Below are positions 27,065 to 36,206 of a stretch of 39,074 nt of DNA, one piece after another (within the stretch, counting starts at the first letter, position 1; each line of letters starts with the position of its first letter). Origin of the DNA: Bacteroidales bacterium (GTDB lineage Bacteria > Bacteroidota > Bacteroidia > Bacteroidales > UBA932); NCBI GenBank assembly GCA_016284265.1, contig JAEEOM010000132.1:1-39074 (forward strand). Direction: 5' to 3'. The notes under the pieces are model-generated. The model did no database searches. It saw nothing but the letters and a program-made list of their open reading frames with translations, and was not told where the DNA came from. Made by a program: the position numbers and the translations under genes.

Positions 27065-29092
27065 TTACCAACCAGGATTCTGAGTAAGTCCGTACTTTTT
27101 CTGAACTTCAATACGGGAAACCGGGTCCAGATACCACTTGTTCGTCCAAAAGTTCGGTTCCCACCAGCGGCGGGCACCGTTGACGATGGCCGGCTTCTCA
27201 TATTCGAACTTGGGCCAAGGGGTGGAAGGATCCCAGCGCTGGTCGCCGTCGGTCAGGCGGTTGCCGTTCGCATCGAGGCGGTAAACCCGAATCTCGTGAA
27301 GCGTTTTGGTAAAGAGGTCCTGACGCTTGCGACGCACCATGTCATAGAGACGGTCGCCACATTCGGCACCGATCTCACAGTTGCGTTCGCGGAGGATTTC
27401 ATTGATGAGGTTTTCCTTGTTGCTCGTCAGGCGCAACTGCGGGTTCATCGTTTCCAGACGGCCCAACCCCACGCGGCTGCGTACCACATGGAGATCTTCC
27501 AGCGCGCCGGCGAAGTTGCCGGTCTCAGCGAGGGCTTCCGCCCGGATGAGATACATCTCGGCCAGGCGGATATAGGAAACGCCGATGAACTGGTCGTTCA
27601 TCCGGTCGTTCGTATAATCGAGCATCCATTTGAATTTACGGTAGCCCGAGGCGGCATCGTCCGAAGCGGCATCGCCGAAATTGTTCTGGTCGTAATACAT
27701 GGCACCGCCTACCCAGGTGTCGGCGTAGGCATAGCCGGCATAATCCATTCCGGCGGGCAGCGACTGCCTGGGAACCAGCATGGTCTCATACAGACGCGGG
27801 TCACGGTTGGCGAAGATGTCGATGCCATCGGGGTTGTTGCCGGGGCCATAGATGTCTTCGTACGGGAAGACGCGGCCGTCCTGCATGCCGAAGCATTCCA
27901 TCAGTTCGTTGGTCGGGACAGCGCCGCCCTGCCGATAGCAGTCGAGGGCGAAACCAGGCCAGCCCCAGCCCCAACGGTTGTCGCGGACACCGTCGGTGAC
28001 AGCGTCGGACAAATACTGGGTGGGGTGCACGTCGAAGATTTTCTCGTGGCGGGATTCGTTATTGCGATAGCGGTACGCGTTGCGGTATGCCTGTCGGTAT
28101 CCCGCTTCATCCTGCGTCGCCGGCTGGATCAGCTGATAATAGTTGCCGTTCTGCTCATTGTCCCGGAAGAAGTCGTTGCAGTATTCCAGGCAGCGGTTCC
28201 ACAAGGAAGGATCTTCCCCGCCGAACCACACATGCTCAATGTTGGTGAATTCGGTGATCTTGTCTGCCGTGTACTCCATGTAAGGCTGGGAGCTGTTGAA
28301 CAGCGGCGAAGCGGCGAACATCCAGACTTTTGCCCGGAGCGCCCTGGCGGAAGCCCGGGTCAGGCGACCCGACCACTGGCCGATGTCAGCATTGTCGATG
28401 TTCCAGATGAAACCGGGCTCGTTGATGGCGCATACGATCAAGGAGTCGATAAACTCCACCGTCTCTTTGGCTGTTGCACGGCCACTCTCGAAGTTTTCGC
28501 CCACGCCATAGGCTTTCCGGGCCAGGCAGAGTCCGCCGAAATTGCGGAAGGCATCGAAATAGCGGCTGGCCATGATGGTATAGGCTTCTCCGCGGATCCG
28601 GCTCTTTTCGAGGTCCGGCATGTCCGGCACCCGGTCGATATTCTCGATCAGCTGCCAGCATTTACGTACAGTTTCATAGATGGAAACGCGGCCGCCGGCA
28701 TCGGAGTCGAGGCCTCCCTTGGTCGAGTAGGAGAACTTGCCCTGGAAGTTGCCGTCTTCTGTATCCTGTGCGTTTTCTGTCAGCAGGCCGGGGTAGTAGC
28801 TCTGCTTGGGGCCGCCCCAGGAAACGTAGCAGTGATAAGAATCGGAGAGCACGTCGATTGGCGCGCCGTTCATCATATTTCCGGAAGTGTAGGTGCAGTA
28901 AAGCTGTCCGTAAGCGCTCCAGAGGAAGTTACGGGTGTATTCTGCGTGCGTGAATACCGTGTCGATATTGACGTCCACGCCCGGCGCCTTCTCGAGGAAA
29001 TCGTCGCCTACGGCAAAGGGATCGACGCAGGCCGAAATGGCGAAGAAGGAGCAGAATCCAACAATCAGTATTTTGATCAATGTCTGTTTCAT
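27065..29092 (-). CDS. RagB/SusD-family lipoprotein (XusB-like)
   Basis: MKQTLIKILIVGFCSFFAISACVDPF...; SusD features GEAYTIMASRYFDAFRNFGGLCLARKAYG, YIRLAEMYLIRAEALAETGN, NEILRERNCEIGAECGDRLYDMVRRK. Confidence 0.94.
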   Translation of the reverse strand: MKQTLIKILIVGFCSFFAISACVDPFAVGDDFLEKAPGVDVNIDTVFTHAEYTRNFLWSAYGQLYCTYTSGNMMNGAPIDVLSDSYHCYVSWGGPKQSYYPGLLTENAQDTEDGNFQGKFSYSTKGGLDSDAGGRVSIYETVRKCWQLIENIDRVPDMPDLEKSRIRGEAYTIMASRYFDAFRNFGGLCLARKAYGVGENFESGRATAKETVEFIDSLIVCAINEPGFIWNIDNADIGQWSGRLTRASARALRAKVWMFAASPLFNSSQPYMEYTADKITEFTNIEHVWFGGEDPSLWNRCLEYCNDFFRDNEQNGNYYQLIQPATQDEAGYRQAYRNAYRYRNNESRHEKIFDVHPTQYLSDAVTDGVRDNRWGWGWPGFALDCYRQGGAVPTNELMECFGMQDGRVFPYEDIYGPGNNPDGIDIFANRDPRLYETMLVPRQSLPAGMDYAGYAYADTWVGGAMYYDQNNFGDAASDDAASGYRKFKWMLDYTNDRMNDQFIGVSYIRLAEMYLIRAEALAETGNFAGALEDLHVVRSRVGLGRLETMNPQLRLTSNKENLINEILRERNCEIGAECGDRLYDMVRRKRQDLFTKTLHEIRVYRLDANGNRLTDGDQRWDPSTPWPKFEYEKPAIVNGARRWWEPNFWTNKWYLDPVSRIEVQKKYGLTQNPGW

Positions 29093-29104
29093 AGTCATGC
29101 TGCA

Positions 29105-32100
29105 TTAGAAGTTAAGCTGTGCACCAATATTGAAGACACGCGTCATCGGGTAGCGGACGCCGAAGTCAAGGCCGGTTCCCGGAGCTTCGGGGTCATTTCC
29201 GTCAAACCGCGAGAACGTAAGCAGGTTCTGTCCGGAGAGATAGAAGCGGATGTAATTGAAGAACTGCATGTTCTTGGGCTGTTTGATGGTGTAGCCGATT
29301 TCCACGTTCTTCAGGCGGACATACCGGGAATTGATCATCCAGGCCTGGGAATCGTGGTTGTTGTGCACCCGGTTCGTGAAAGAGATGCGAGGCAGGATGG
29401 CGTTGGGGTTGTCGGTCGTCCAGGAATTGTCGGCTACCCATTGCGTAAGGGCCGAGGTATTGGTCGAACCGAACTGGTCCCGGAAGTAGCCGTTCAGGGT
29501 GCGGCTGACATGGTCGGCGCCCGTCCACAGCATGGAGAAATCCAGGCCTTTCCAGTGGAAGGAAGTATTGAGGGAATAGGTGATCTCCGGGTTCTCGGTG
29601 AAGCCCAGCGGCTTCTGGTCGTTCGCGTCGATTACGCCGTCGTTGTTGAGGTCCACATATACACAGTCGCCGTACTTGAGGGCAATGCCCTGATCCGGCA
29701 TCTCTGCGCCGTATTGGGCTTTATAGCGGGCTTCTGTGCCTTCCTGATAGAATTCAAACAGGTCGTAGCCGAAGCGCTGTCCGACCGGAAGGCCGGTGCG
29801 TTTCAGATAATCATACAGGGGCTCCACTTCCAGCATCTCCACGACTTTGTTTCTGGCGAAGGAGAAGCTGGGAGAAATGGAATAGTAAAAATCGCCGTGC
29901 TTATCTTCCCAGTTCAGGGAGATTTCGTAGCCGTGGTTCTTGACGCGGCCTTCATTCACATAGCTGGCGGGGAGGGAAGTGACGGCCGACAGCGTAGAAG
30001 CGTTCGACACCAGAATGTGCTGGCGGTCTTCCCAGAAAACGTCCACATAGGAGTGGAGACGGCCCTTGAAGAAGGCGGCGTCGATACCGAGGTTGATCTT
30101 GCTGGCCGTTTCCCAGGTGACATTCGGGTTGCCGGAGGTGAGCTCCTTGACGCCCTGCAGCCAGTTTCCGCTGGTGCCGAAGTTGGCGCCGCGGTTCTGC
30201 GGATTGCCGGTCATGGAGCCGGTGAAGAACTGCCAGGCGCCGGGAAGATAGAGGAAGCGTGCGCCGTTGGTGTTGTCATTACCGACCAGACCCCAGGAGC
30301 CGCGGAGTTTCAGGTAGCTGATGACACCGCTGATCGGCTGCCACCATTTCTCGCTGGAGGGGATCCAGCCCACGGAGATGGACGGGAAAACACCGTAGCG
30401 TTTGCCGGGGGCGAAATTTTCCGAGCCGTTGTAGCCGATGTTGAAGTCGAGCATGTAGCGGGTGGCATAGTCGTACGTGACACGGCCCACCAGGCCGACA
30501 TAGCCTTTCGGAATCGACCGGTACAGGCTGCCGTCCGAATCCCAGGGATAATAGGTCTTGCTCTGGTTGTAAAGCAGCAGGGCTCCCACATTGTGTTCGC
30601 CGAATTTGCGGTTATAGTTGAAGCTGGCTTCTGCGTACCAGTTTCGGTTGCCCCAGCGGCCTTCATTATAAGGAATAGGCCAGGTGATGTTCTCCTTGCG
30701 GAGGACCTCTTTCCCTTCAGGGGTCAGGGTCGCTACGTAGGTGACACCCGTACCAAAACCGTTCTGGCGGTTCTTCTGGGCGGTATAATCGGAGTTATAA
30801 GAGGCTTTCACCTTGAAATCCAGTCCTTTGGTAAGGAAACTCATGTCGAGTTTGTACTGGATGTCGAAATTCAGGACGTTGGTGCTCTCGTTCACGTAAC
30901 CGAGGTCGAAGTAGTTGGAGAGCGCGTCGCGGTCGTAGGTGCCGACGAGGTTTTCATCGGCAATGATATGACGTCCTTCGGCGTCGATGCCGCTGCCGGC
31001 ATACGGCGTAGCGCCCTGGAGGTAGCGGAAGAGGAAGCCCTCACCGCCGCCCATCGTGTTGCGGTTCTGCATGCGGCCGCCCAGGGTGATGGAGATCTGG
31101 CTGTAGCGAGAGACGTCGATATCGAGGTTGGCTCGGTAGTTCAGACGTTTGAAACTGAAATTCTCGTGCTTGTCGTTCGAAAAGGTCTTGAACAAGGAAT
31201 CCTGGTTCAGGAAACCGGCCGAAACGAAGTAGCGGACCTTTTCCGTACCGCCGTTGACGTTCACATTGGCCTGTTCCTGCCAAGCCGTGTCGTTCATGAT
31301 GTATTTGATCCAGTCCATGCTCGGGAACGTGACAGGCATGTCACCCGTGCGGAAATGCTCCATGACACTCTGGCTGAACTTGATGCCGCTGTTCTCATAA
31401 GGCGTGTAGTCATCGATGGTCACGGACTTGGGCCACTGGCTCATCGGAAGCGCATCGGTGATGGCGGTATAGTTCCACATCTGGCCGTAGGTGTAGGAGT
31501 CTGCGAAATCGATGAACTTGGAGATGGTCTGGATCGAAGCGTTGGCCGTCGCGGTGACCGAAGCTTTGCCCACGGAACCGCGTTTGGTGGTGACCAGGAT
31601 GACGCCGTTGGCGCCGCGCACACCGAACACGGCCGTGGCCGAAGCATCTTTGAGGACGGAGATGCTCTCGATTTCATTGGCATCCAGTTGTGAGAAAGAC
31701 CGTTCCACACCGTCAACCAGGACAAGCGGCTCTGCGCTGTTCAGAGATCCGACGCCACGGATACGGATGACCGGATCATCGGCACCGGGCATGCCGGAAG
31801 GCTGCACGGCCGATACGCCGGGGAGATTGCCCTGCAGGGCGTTTGCCACGTTGGCCACGGGGGCTTTCGCCAGGCCTTCACCGCTGACTGCGGATACGGC
31901 ACCGGTGATGGTCACCTTCTTCTGCTGGCCGTACGCAATGACGACAGACTCCTCCAGCGTCTTGGAGTCCAGTTCCATGGCGACGGTCAGGGTCGGTCCG
32001 GTGACCTGGATCACTTGCGTGACGTACCCGATACAGGAAATCTCGAGCGTGGCGCCCCGGGGAACGGAGGTGAGTACGAATTTACCGTTCATGTCGGTAA

Positions 32101-32272
32101 CCGTACCGGTCCGGGTCCCCTGTATGAGAACACCCGCACCGATCAACCCTTCTCCCAATTCATCGAGGACTGTTCCCTCCACGCGCAGATTCTGGGCGAA
32201 AATTTGTCCGGGCATCAGGAGCAGAAGCACCCATAGTCCGAGCAAATGAAGTAGTTTTCCGCGTTTCATCAT
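29105..32272 (-). CDS. SusC/RagA-family TonB-dependent transporter (XusA-like)
   Basis: Carboxypeptidase-like domain LRVEGTVLDELGEGLIGAGVLIQGTRTGTVTDMNGKFVL; VVIAYGQQKK; LVLVDGVERSF; DANEIESISVLKDASATAVFGVRGANGVILVTTKRG. Confidence 0.97.
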   Translation of the reverse strand: MMKRGKLLHLLGLWVLLLLMPGQIFAQNLRVEGTVLDELGEGLIGAGVLIQGTRTGTVTDMNGKFVLTSVPRGATLEISCIGYVTQVIQVTGPTLTVAMELDSKTLEESVVIAYGQQKKVTITGAVSAVSGEGLAKAPVANVANALQGNLPGVSAVQPSGMPGADDPVIRIRGVGSLNSAEPLVLVDGVERSFSQLDANEIESISVLKDASATAVFGVRGANGVILVTTKRGSVGKASVTATANASIQTISKFIDFADSYTYGQMWNYTAITDALPMSQWPKSVTIDDYTPYENSGIKFSQSVMEHFRTGDMPVTFPSMDWIKYIMNDTAWQEQANVNVNGGTEKVRYFVSAGFLNQDSLFKTFSNDKHENFSFKRLNYRANLDIDVSRYSQISITLGGRMQNRNTMGGGEGFLFRYLQGATPYAGSGIDAEGRHIIADENLVGTYDRDALSNYFDLGYVNESTNVLNFDIQYKLDMSFLTKGLDFKVKASYNSDYTAQKNRQNGFGTGVTYVATLTPEGKEVLRKENITWPIPYNEGRWGNRNWYAEASFNYNRKFGEHNVGALLLYNQSKTYYPWDSDGSLYRSIPKGYVGLVGRVTYDYATRYMLDFNIGYNGSENFAPGKRYGVFPSISVGWIPSSEKWWQPISGVISYLKLRGSWGLVGNDNTNGARFLYLPGAWQFFTGSMTGNPQNRGANFGTSGNWLQGVKELTSGNPNVTWETASKINLGIDAAFFKGRLHSYVDVFWEDRQHILVSNASTLSAVTSLPASYVNEGRVKNHGYEISLNWEDKHGDFYYSISPSFSFARNKVVEMLEVEPLYDYLKRTGLPVGQRFGYDLFEFYQEGTEARYKAQYGAEMPDQGIALKYGDCVYVDLNNDGVIDANDQKPLGFTENPEITYSLNTSFHWKGLDFSMLWTGADHVSRTLNGYFRDQFGSTNTSALTQWVADNSWTTDNPNAILPRISFTNRVHNNHDSQAWMINSRYVRLKNVEIGYTIKQPKNMQFFNYIRFYLSGQNLLTFSRFDGNDPEAPGTGLDFGVRYPMTRVFNIGAQLNF

Positions 32273-32335
32273 TTTGGAATTTAGATTGTTTTGATTATTG
32301 TTTGATTTATGGATATTCCGGGCCTAATTAACTAA

Positions 32336-32345
32336 CACAAAGGTA
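32336..32345 (-). promoter_or_regulatory. -7-type box TACCTTTGTG upstream of the xusA-like operon
   Basis: Minus strand TACCTTTGT matches TAnnTTTG about 65 nt upstream of the susC start; no clear -33 box seen. Confidence 0.45.
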
Positions 32346-32419
32346 GCAAGGCTTCACGTGGATTCAGGCCCGCGCGGAAACAACTCTTATAAACATTGAA
32401 ACATGCGGTAAAATTTTGA

Positions 32420-32432
32420 TACAAATCGTTTC
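32420..32432 (+). promoter_or_regulatory. Candidate operator motif TACAAATCGTTTC (copy C) in the divergent susC/GH10 intergenic region
   Basis: 12/13 match with 14467-14479; overlaps inverted repeat aaatcg-ttt-cgattt at 32423-32437. Confidence 0.4.
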
Positions 32433-32554
32433 GATTTTGAAAAACCATCGTCCGATGTAACGGTTTCGACACGAAATGTTGCGAAAATGGCCGATGTGTT
32501 ACAAAACAAAAAACAATTGGGCCATCCTCGTACGCGTGCGCGTTCTTTATTATG

Positions 32555-32563
32555 TACTTTTGC
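32555..32563 (+). promoter_or_regulatory. -7-type box TACTTTTGC upstream of the GH10-GH43 operon
   Basis: Matches TAnnTTTG; 29 nt before the GH10 ATG at 32593. Confidence 0.5.
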
Positions 32564-32592
32564 AATACTGAAAAACCGCCTGATTGCGACTT

Positions 32593-34266
32593 ATGAAGAA
32601 GATTCCCTCCTTGTTCCTGCTGGCTGCCTGCCTGGCCGCTGTCCTTTCCTGTCAACCTGTTGAACCGGAGGAGAAAACCGATGACAAGCCTGACGTGGTG
32701 ATTCCGCCTCCGCCCGTCGTGAAGGAGATTGATTATTCCAAAACCAATCTGGGCGAACTGGCCTGGAAGCAAGGTGTCAGGCTGGGAGCTGCGTTTACGT
32801 ACCAGGAATACACAAAGAATCCCCAGATAGCTGAAATCCTGACCCGGGAATTCCGGACGGTGACCTTCGGCAATGAGATGAAGCACGATGCTATCGTCCA
32901 GCCCGGCGGCGCCCTGCGATTCGATACGGCAGACAAGATGGCGGAGTGGGCGCGGAGTGCCGGTACGGAACTTTTCGGACATGTCCTGGGCTGGCACAGC
33001 CAGCAGCAGAAAGCCTATCTGAACCATCTCATCGACCAGGCGAATGCCGGTGCGGAAACAGCCTTTATCAATCCCGCAGCCATAGCCGGCGGAATCGATT
33101 TCGAAAGATACACAGCAGGTGCGTCCTCGCCGCTCCTGGCGTCCGGGGAATTTGTGTTGATCAACGGACAGAACTATGTGAGCCTTACCGACGATTCGCC
33201 GCATAGCGGTTCCTTGTGCCTGAAAATGGATAATTCCGACGGCCATGCCACCCAGAGTTGGGACGTCCAGGCTGTTACCCGGGCCTTTCCTGTCGAATCG
33301 GGCAAGACCTACCGCATCGCGTGGTATGGTCGTACCTCCCGGGCGGCCGACATCCAGCTGGATATCCGCGGAGACGGCGACACGCAGTACCGGAATTCCG
33401 CTTGGGGACAGTTCGCCAAGATGTCTTCGTCGTGGACCTATCAGTTTCTGGATTATACGGTCCAGTCCGGCCAGGAACTCTCTTTGGGCTTTTATGGGGC
33501 AACGGAAACGGTGACCTATTATCTCGATGATATCCAGATCTTTCCGGTCGAAGCGGCTTCCGCCGGAGAACCGGCCCGGAAAGCCATCGATGAGGCCTTC
33601 AGGACTTTTGTTTACGGCATGGTGGAACACTTCGACGTCTATGCCTGGGACGTGGTCAACGAAACCTTCACCGAGTCGGGGGAATTCCGCACCCAGGGGA
33701 ACACACCGGAGGGATTTGTCTGGGGCACGTATTATGAAAGCACCCGGCACTGGGTGGATACGGCCTTTGCTTATGCCGCCGCTGCGGCTGCAAAGTTCGG
33801 CAAGAACCCCGTTTTGTATATCAATGATTTCAACCTCGAGACTTCTCCCGCCAAGCGCAAGGCATTCTGCGACTATGCCCGGAACAATCCCAGGGTGACC
33901 GGCGTAGCAAGCCAGATGCACCTCGACCTGGCTACGACGGACCTCAAGGCCAAGGTCGAAGCGTCTCTCAAGGACCTGGTCGCTACGGGCAAGATGGTCC
34001 GTATCTCGGAACTTGACCTGAAGAACAACAATGAAACCGCCCAGGCGGAAATGATCCAGTATATCTTCCAGAAGTATCTGGAAATCGTCCCGTTGGCCCA
34101 GCGGGGCGGCATCACATTCTGGGGCATCAATGACAAGGATTCGTGGGTGGGGGAGCAGAACCACCCGCTCCTGTGGAAAGGCAGCCAGTATGAGAAGAAA
34201 GAAGCTTACAAGGTGCTGTATCTGTATCTATGCGAATTGAACGGAATCAATCCTTACAAGGAATGA
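32593..34266 (+). CDS. GH10 endo-xylanase lipoprotein with a CBM inserted in the catalytic domain (Xyn10C-like)
   Basis: Lipobox VLSC; catalytic halves GHVLGWHSQQQKAYL and YAWDVVNETF / VRISELDL separated by a beta-sandwich CBM-like segment (FERYTAG...SLCLKMDNSDGHATQSWDVQAVTRAFPVESGKTYRIAWYGRTS...YYLDDIQIFPV). Confidence 0.93.
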   Translation: MKKIPSLFLLAACLAAVLSCQPVEPEEKTDDKPDVVIPPPPVVKEIDYSKTNLGELAWKQGVRLGAAFTYQEYTKNPQIAEILTREFRTVTFGNEMKHDAIVQPGGALRFDTADKMAEWARSAGTELFGHVLGWHSQQQKAYLNHLIDQANAGAETAFINPAAIAGGIDFERYTAGASSPLLASGEFVLINGQNYVSLTDDSPHSGSLCLKMDNSDGHATQSWDVQAVTRAFPVESGKTYRIAWYGRTSRAADIQLDIRGDGDTQYRNSAWGQFAKMSSSWTYQFLDYTVQSGQELSLGFYGATETVTYYLDDIQIFPVEAASAGEPARKAIDEAFRTFVYGMVEHFDVYAWDVVNETFTESGEFRTQGNTPEGFVWGTYYESTRHWVDTAFAYAAAAAAKFGKNPVLYINDFNLETSPAKRKAFCDYARNNPRVTGVASQMHLDLATTDLKAKVEASLKDLVATGKMVRISELDLKNNNETAQAEMIQYIFQKYLEIVPLAQRGGITFWGINDKDSWVGEQNHPLLWKGSQYEKKEAYKVLYLYLCELNGINPYKE

Positions 34267-36203
34267 AACGATTGCTCATCCTCTGGGCGGCCCTGCATCT
34301 GTCAGCCGTCCTGTCCGCCCAGAACCCGATTATCCGGGACCAGTACACGGCCGATCCCACCGCCCGCGTTTTTGGCGGAAAGGTCTGGCTCTATGCGTCG
34401 CACGACATCCTCAGCCCTGTGGAACCGGAGAAAAAGTGGTTCAGCATGGCCGATTATCATGTCTTTTCCTCGGAAAACCTCGTTGACTGGACAGATCACG
34501 GCGTCATCCTCCGCCAGGAGAATGTTCCCTGGGGTAAGCCGGACGGCTATTCCATGTGGGCACCGGACTGTGTGGAGAAGAATGGAAAATACTACTTCGT
34601 GTTTCCTGACGCGCCCCGGAATGGGCGCGGGTTCGCCATCGGTGTCGCCGTGGCTGATGCACCGGACGGACCGTTCCGGGCGTATGAGAAGCCGATTCCC
34701 GGCGTCTGGGGCATCGATCCCTGCGTCCTTCAGGCTTCCGACGGCAAAACCTACCTGTACTGGTCCGGCATGGGCCTGATGGGTGCGCAGGCCAAAGACG
34801 ATCTCACGGAACTGGCCGGCACGCCCGTACGCCTGGATGAAAACCTTCCTCAGGGATTCAAGGAAGGGCCTTTCATTTTCGAGCGGGAAGGGCACTTCTA
34901 CCTGACTTATCCCTGGGTGCAGGACAAGACCGAGACGTTGGCTTATGCCATGAGCGACAATCCGCTCGGGCCCTATGAATTCAAGGGACTTATCATGGCG
35001 CAGTCGCCCAATGAATGTTGGACCAACCATCATTCGTTGGTCCAGTACCAGGGCGAATGGTACCTTTTCTACCATCACAATGACTATTCGCCGGCTTTCG
35101 ACAAGAATCGTTCGGTGCGGATTGACAAAGTGTTGTTCAATCCGGACGGAACAATCCTTCCGGTGACGCCCACCTTCCGTGGGGTCGGGATTACATCGGC
35201 CCGTGATCAGATTCAGATCGACCGGTACAGTGCCCTCTGCCACCAGAACGCATTCCTTGCATTCCTGGATGACCAGCGTCCTTTTGAAGGCTGGTTCATC
35301 AGCCTTGTCCGCCCCGGAAGCTGGGTACGGTATGACCGCGTGGATTTCGGGGAAAAAGCGCCCGGAACACTCTCTGTCCGCTATCGTGCTGCGAAAGACT
35401 GTGCGGTCTCCGTTTCGGCGGGAGAGGCGGCCTGCCGGTTCGACCTGCCGGCGTCCGTCTCCTGGAAAACCCTCAGCCTGCCCGCCGACTTCCCTGCAAC
35501 TGGAATCCAAGACCTGAAAGTCAGCCTGGAAGAAGGGGAGACCCTGCAGCTGGACTGGCTGTCCTTTACCGATACGTCTTGGGAATCCTTTTCCGATTCC
35601 TCCACTGCACTGGAAAAATACCTGGTTCCAGCCAGCGGCAAGAATGCCTCGCCCGATGCAGACGGCTTTGTCCGCCGCTGGTTGCTGCTGGAGCCCATCA
35701 GCAAACCCCACCGCAGCAACAATGTCTTTACGGAAACGTATCTCCGTGAACTGTTCAAGGAACCGTATTTCCCGGGTCAGCTGGGTGAAATCCTGCCCAA
35801 AGACGGTTCCCGGGTCGGAAACCTGTGCTGGCACGCATTCGACAGCCGGCTGTTCAACGTGAAGCTTTTCCGTTTTGCTTCCAACCTGTCCGAAGATCGT
35901 TATGGAAAGTTGTACTGGATGGCCACCGTGGTCCATTGTGACCGCGAGATTCCCGATGTCCGCCTGTCCGTGGGCTCCAACGGCGCATCCATGTGGTGGG
36001 TCAATGGGGAAGAGGCTTTGCTCATGGACGGCGACCGGCGCATGGTGGTGGATGACTGTGCTTCGGAGCGCCTTACCCTGAAAAAGGGCCGTAACGTCAT
36101 TTGGGGTGCCGTCATCAACGGTCCGGGCCTGAGCGATTTCTGCGTCCGTTTCCTGGATGGAAACGGAAATCCCGTCACGCATTTTACCGTCAGTACGAAA
36201 TAG
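34263..36203 (+). CDS. Secreted GH43 with CBM6 and an additional C-terminal module
   Basis: GH43 motifs DQYTADPTARVFGGKVWLYASHD, SMWAPDCVEKNGKYYFVFPDAP, WGIDPCVLQASDGKTYLYWSG, KEGPFIFEREGHFYLTYPW; CBM6-like QIQIDRYSALCHQ...GWFISLVRPGSWVRYDRVDFG...QLDWLSF; then DGFVRRWLLLEPISKPHRSNNVFTETYLRELF. ATGA overlap with GH10. Confidence 0.92.
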   Translation: MKRLLILWAALHLSAVLSAQNPIIRDQYTADPTARVFGGKVWLYASHDILSPVEPEKKWFSMADYHVFSSENLVDWTDHGVILRQENVPWGKPDGYSMWAPDCVEKNGKYYFVFPDAPRNGRGFAIGVAVADAPDGPFRAYEKPIPGVWGIDPCVLQASDGKTYLYWSGMGLMGAQAKDDLTELAGTPVRLDENLPQGFKEGPFIFEREGHFYLTYPWVQDKTETLAYAMSDNPLGPYEFKGLIMAQSPNECWTNHHSLVQYQGEWYLFYHHNDYSPAFDKNRSVRIDKVLFNPDGTILPVTPTFRGVGITSARDQIQIDRYSALCHQNAFLAFLDDQRPFEGWFISLVRPGSWVRYDRVDFGEKAPGTLSVRYRAAKDCAVSVSAGEAACRFDLPASVSWKTLSLPADFPATGIQDLKVSLEEGETLQLDWLSFTDTSWESFSDSSTALEKYLVPASGKNASPDADGFVRRWLLLEPISKPHRSNNVFTETYLRELFKEPYFPGQLGEILPKDGSRVGNLCWHAFDSRLFNVKLFRFASNLSEDRYGKLYWMATVVHCDREIPDVRLSVGSNGASMWWVNGEEALLMDGDRRMVVDDCASERLTLKKGRNVIWGAVINGPGLSDFCVRFLDGNGNPVTHFTVSTK

Positions 36204-36206
36204 GCT

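Noticed and set aside
27296-31693. 1465-aa plus-strand ORF antisense to the susD/susC genes
   Set aside because: Antisense frame of strongly supported SusC/SusD genes in GC-rich coding DNA. The translation is low-complexity V/A/G/D-rich with no recognisable family; stop-free antisense frames arise from codon bias.
32332-34164. 610-aa minus-strand ORF opposite the GH10
   Set aside because: Extends through the divergent regulatory region and antisense to a GH10 with intact catalytic motifs; no homology recognised.
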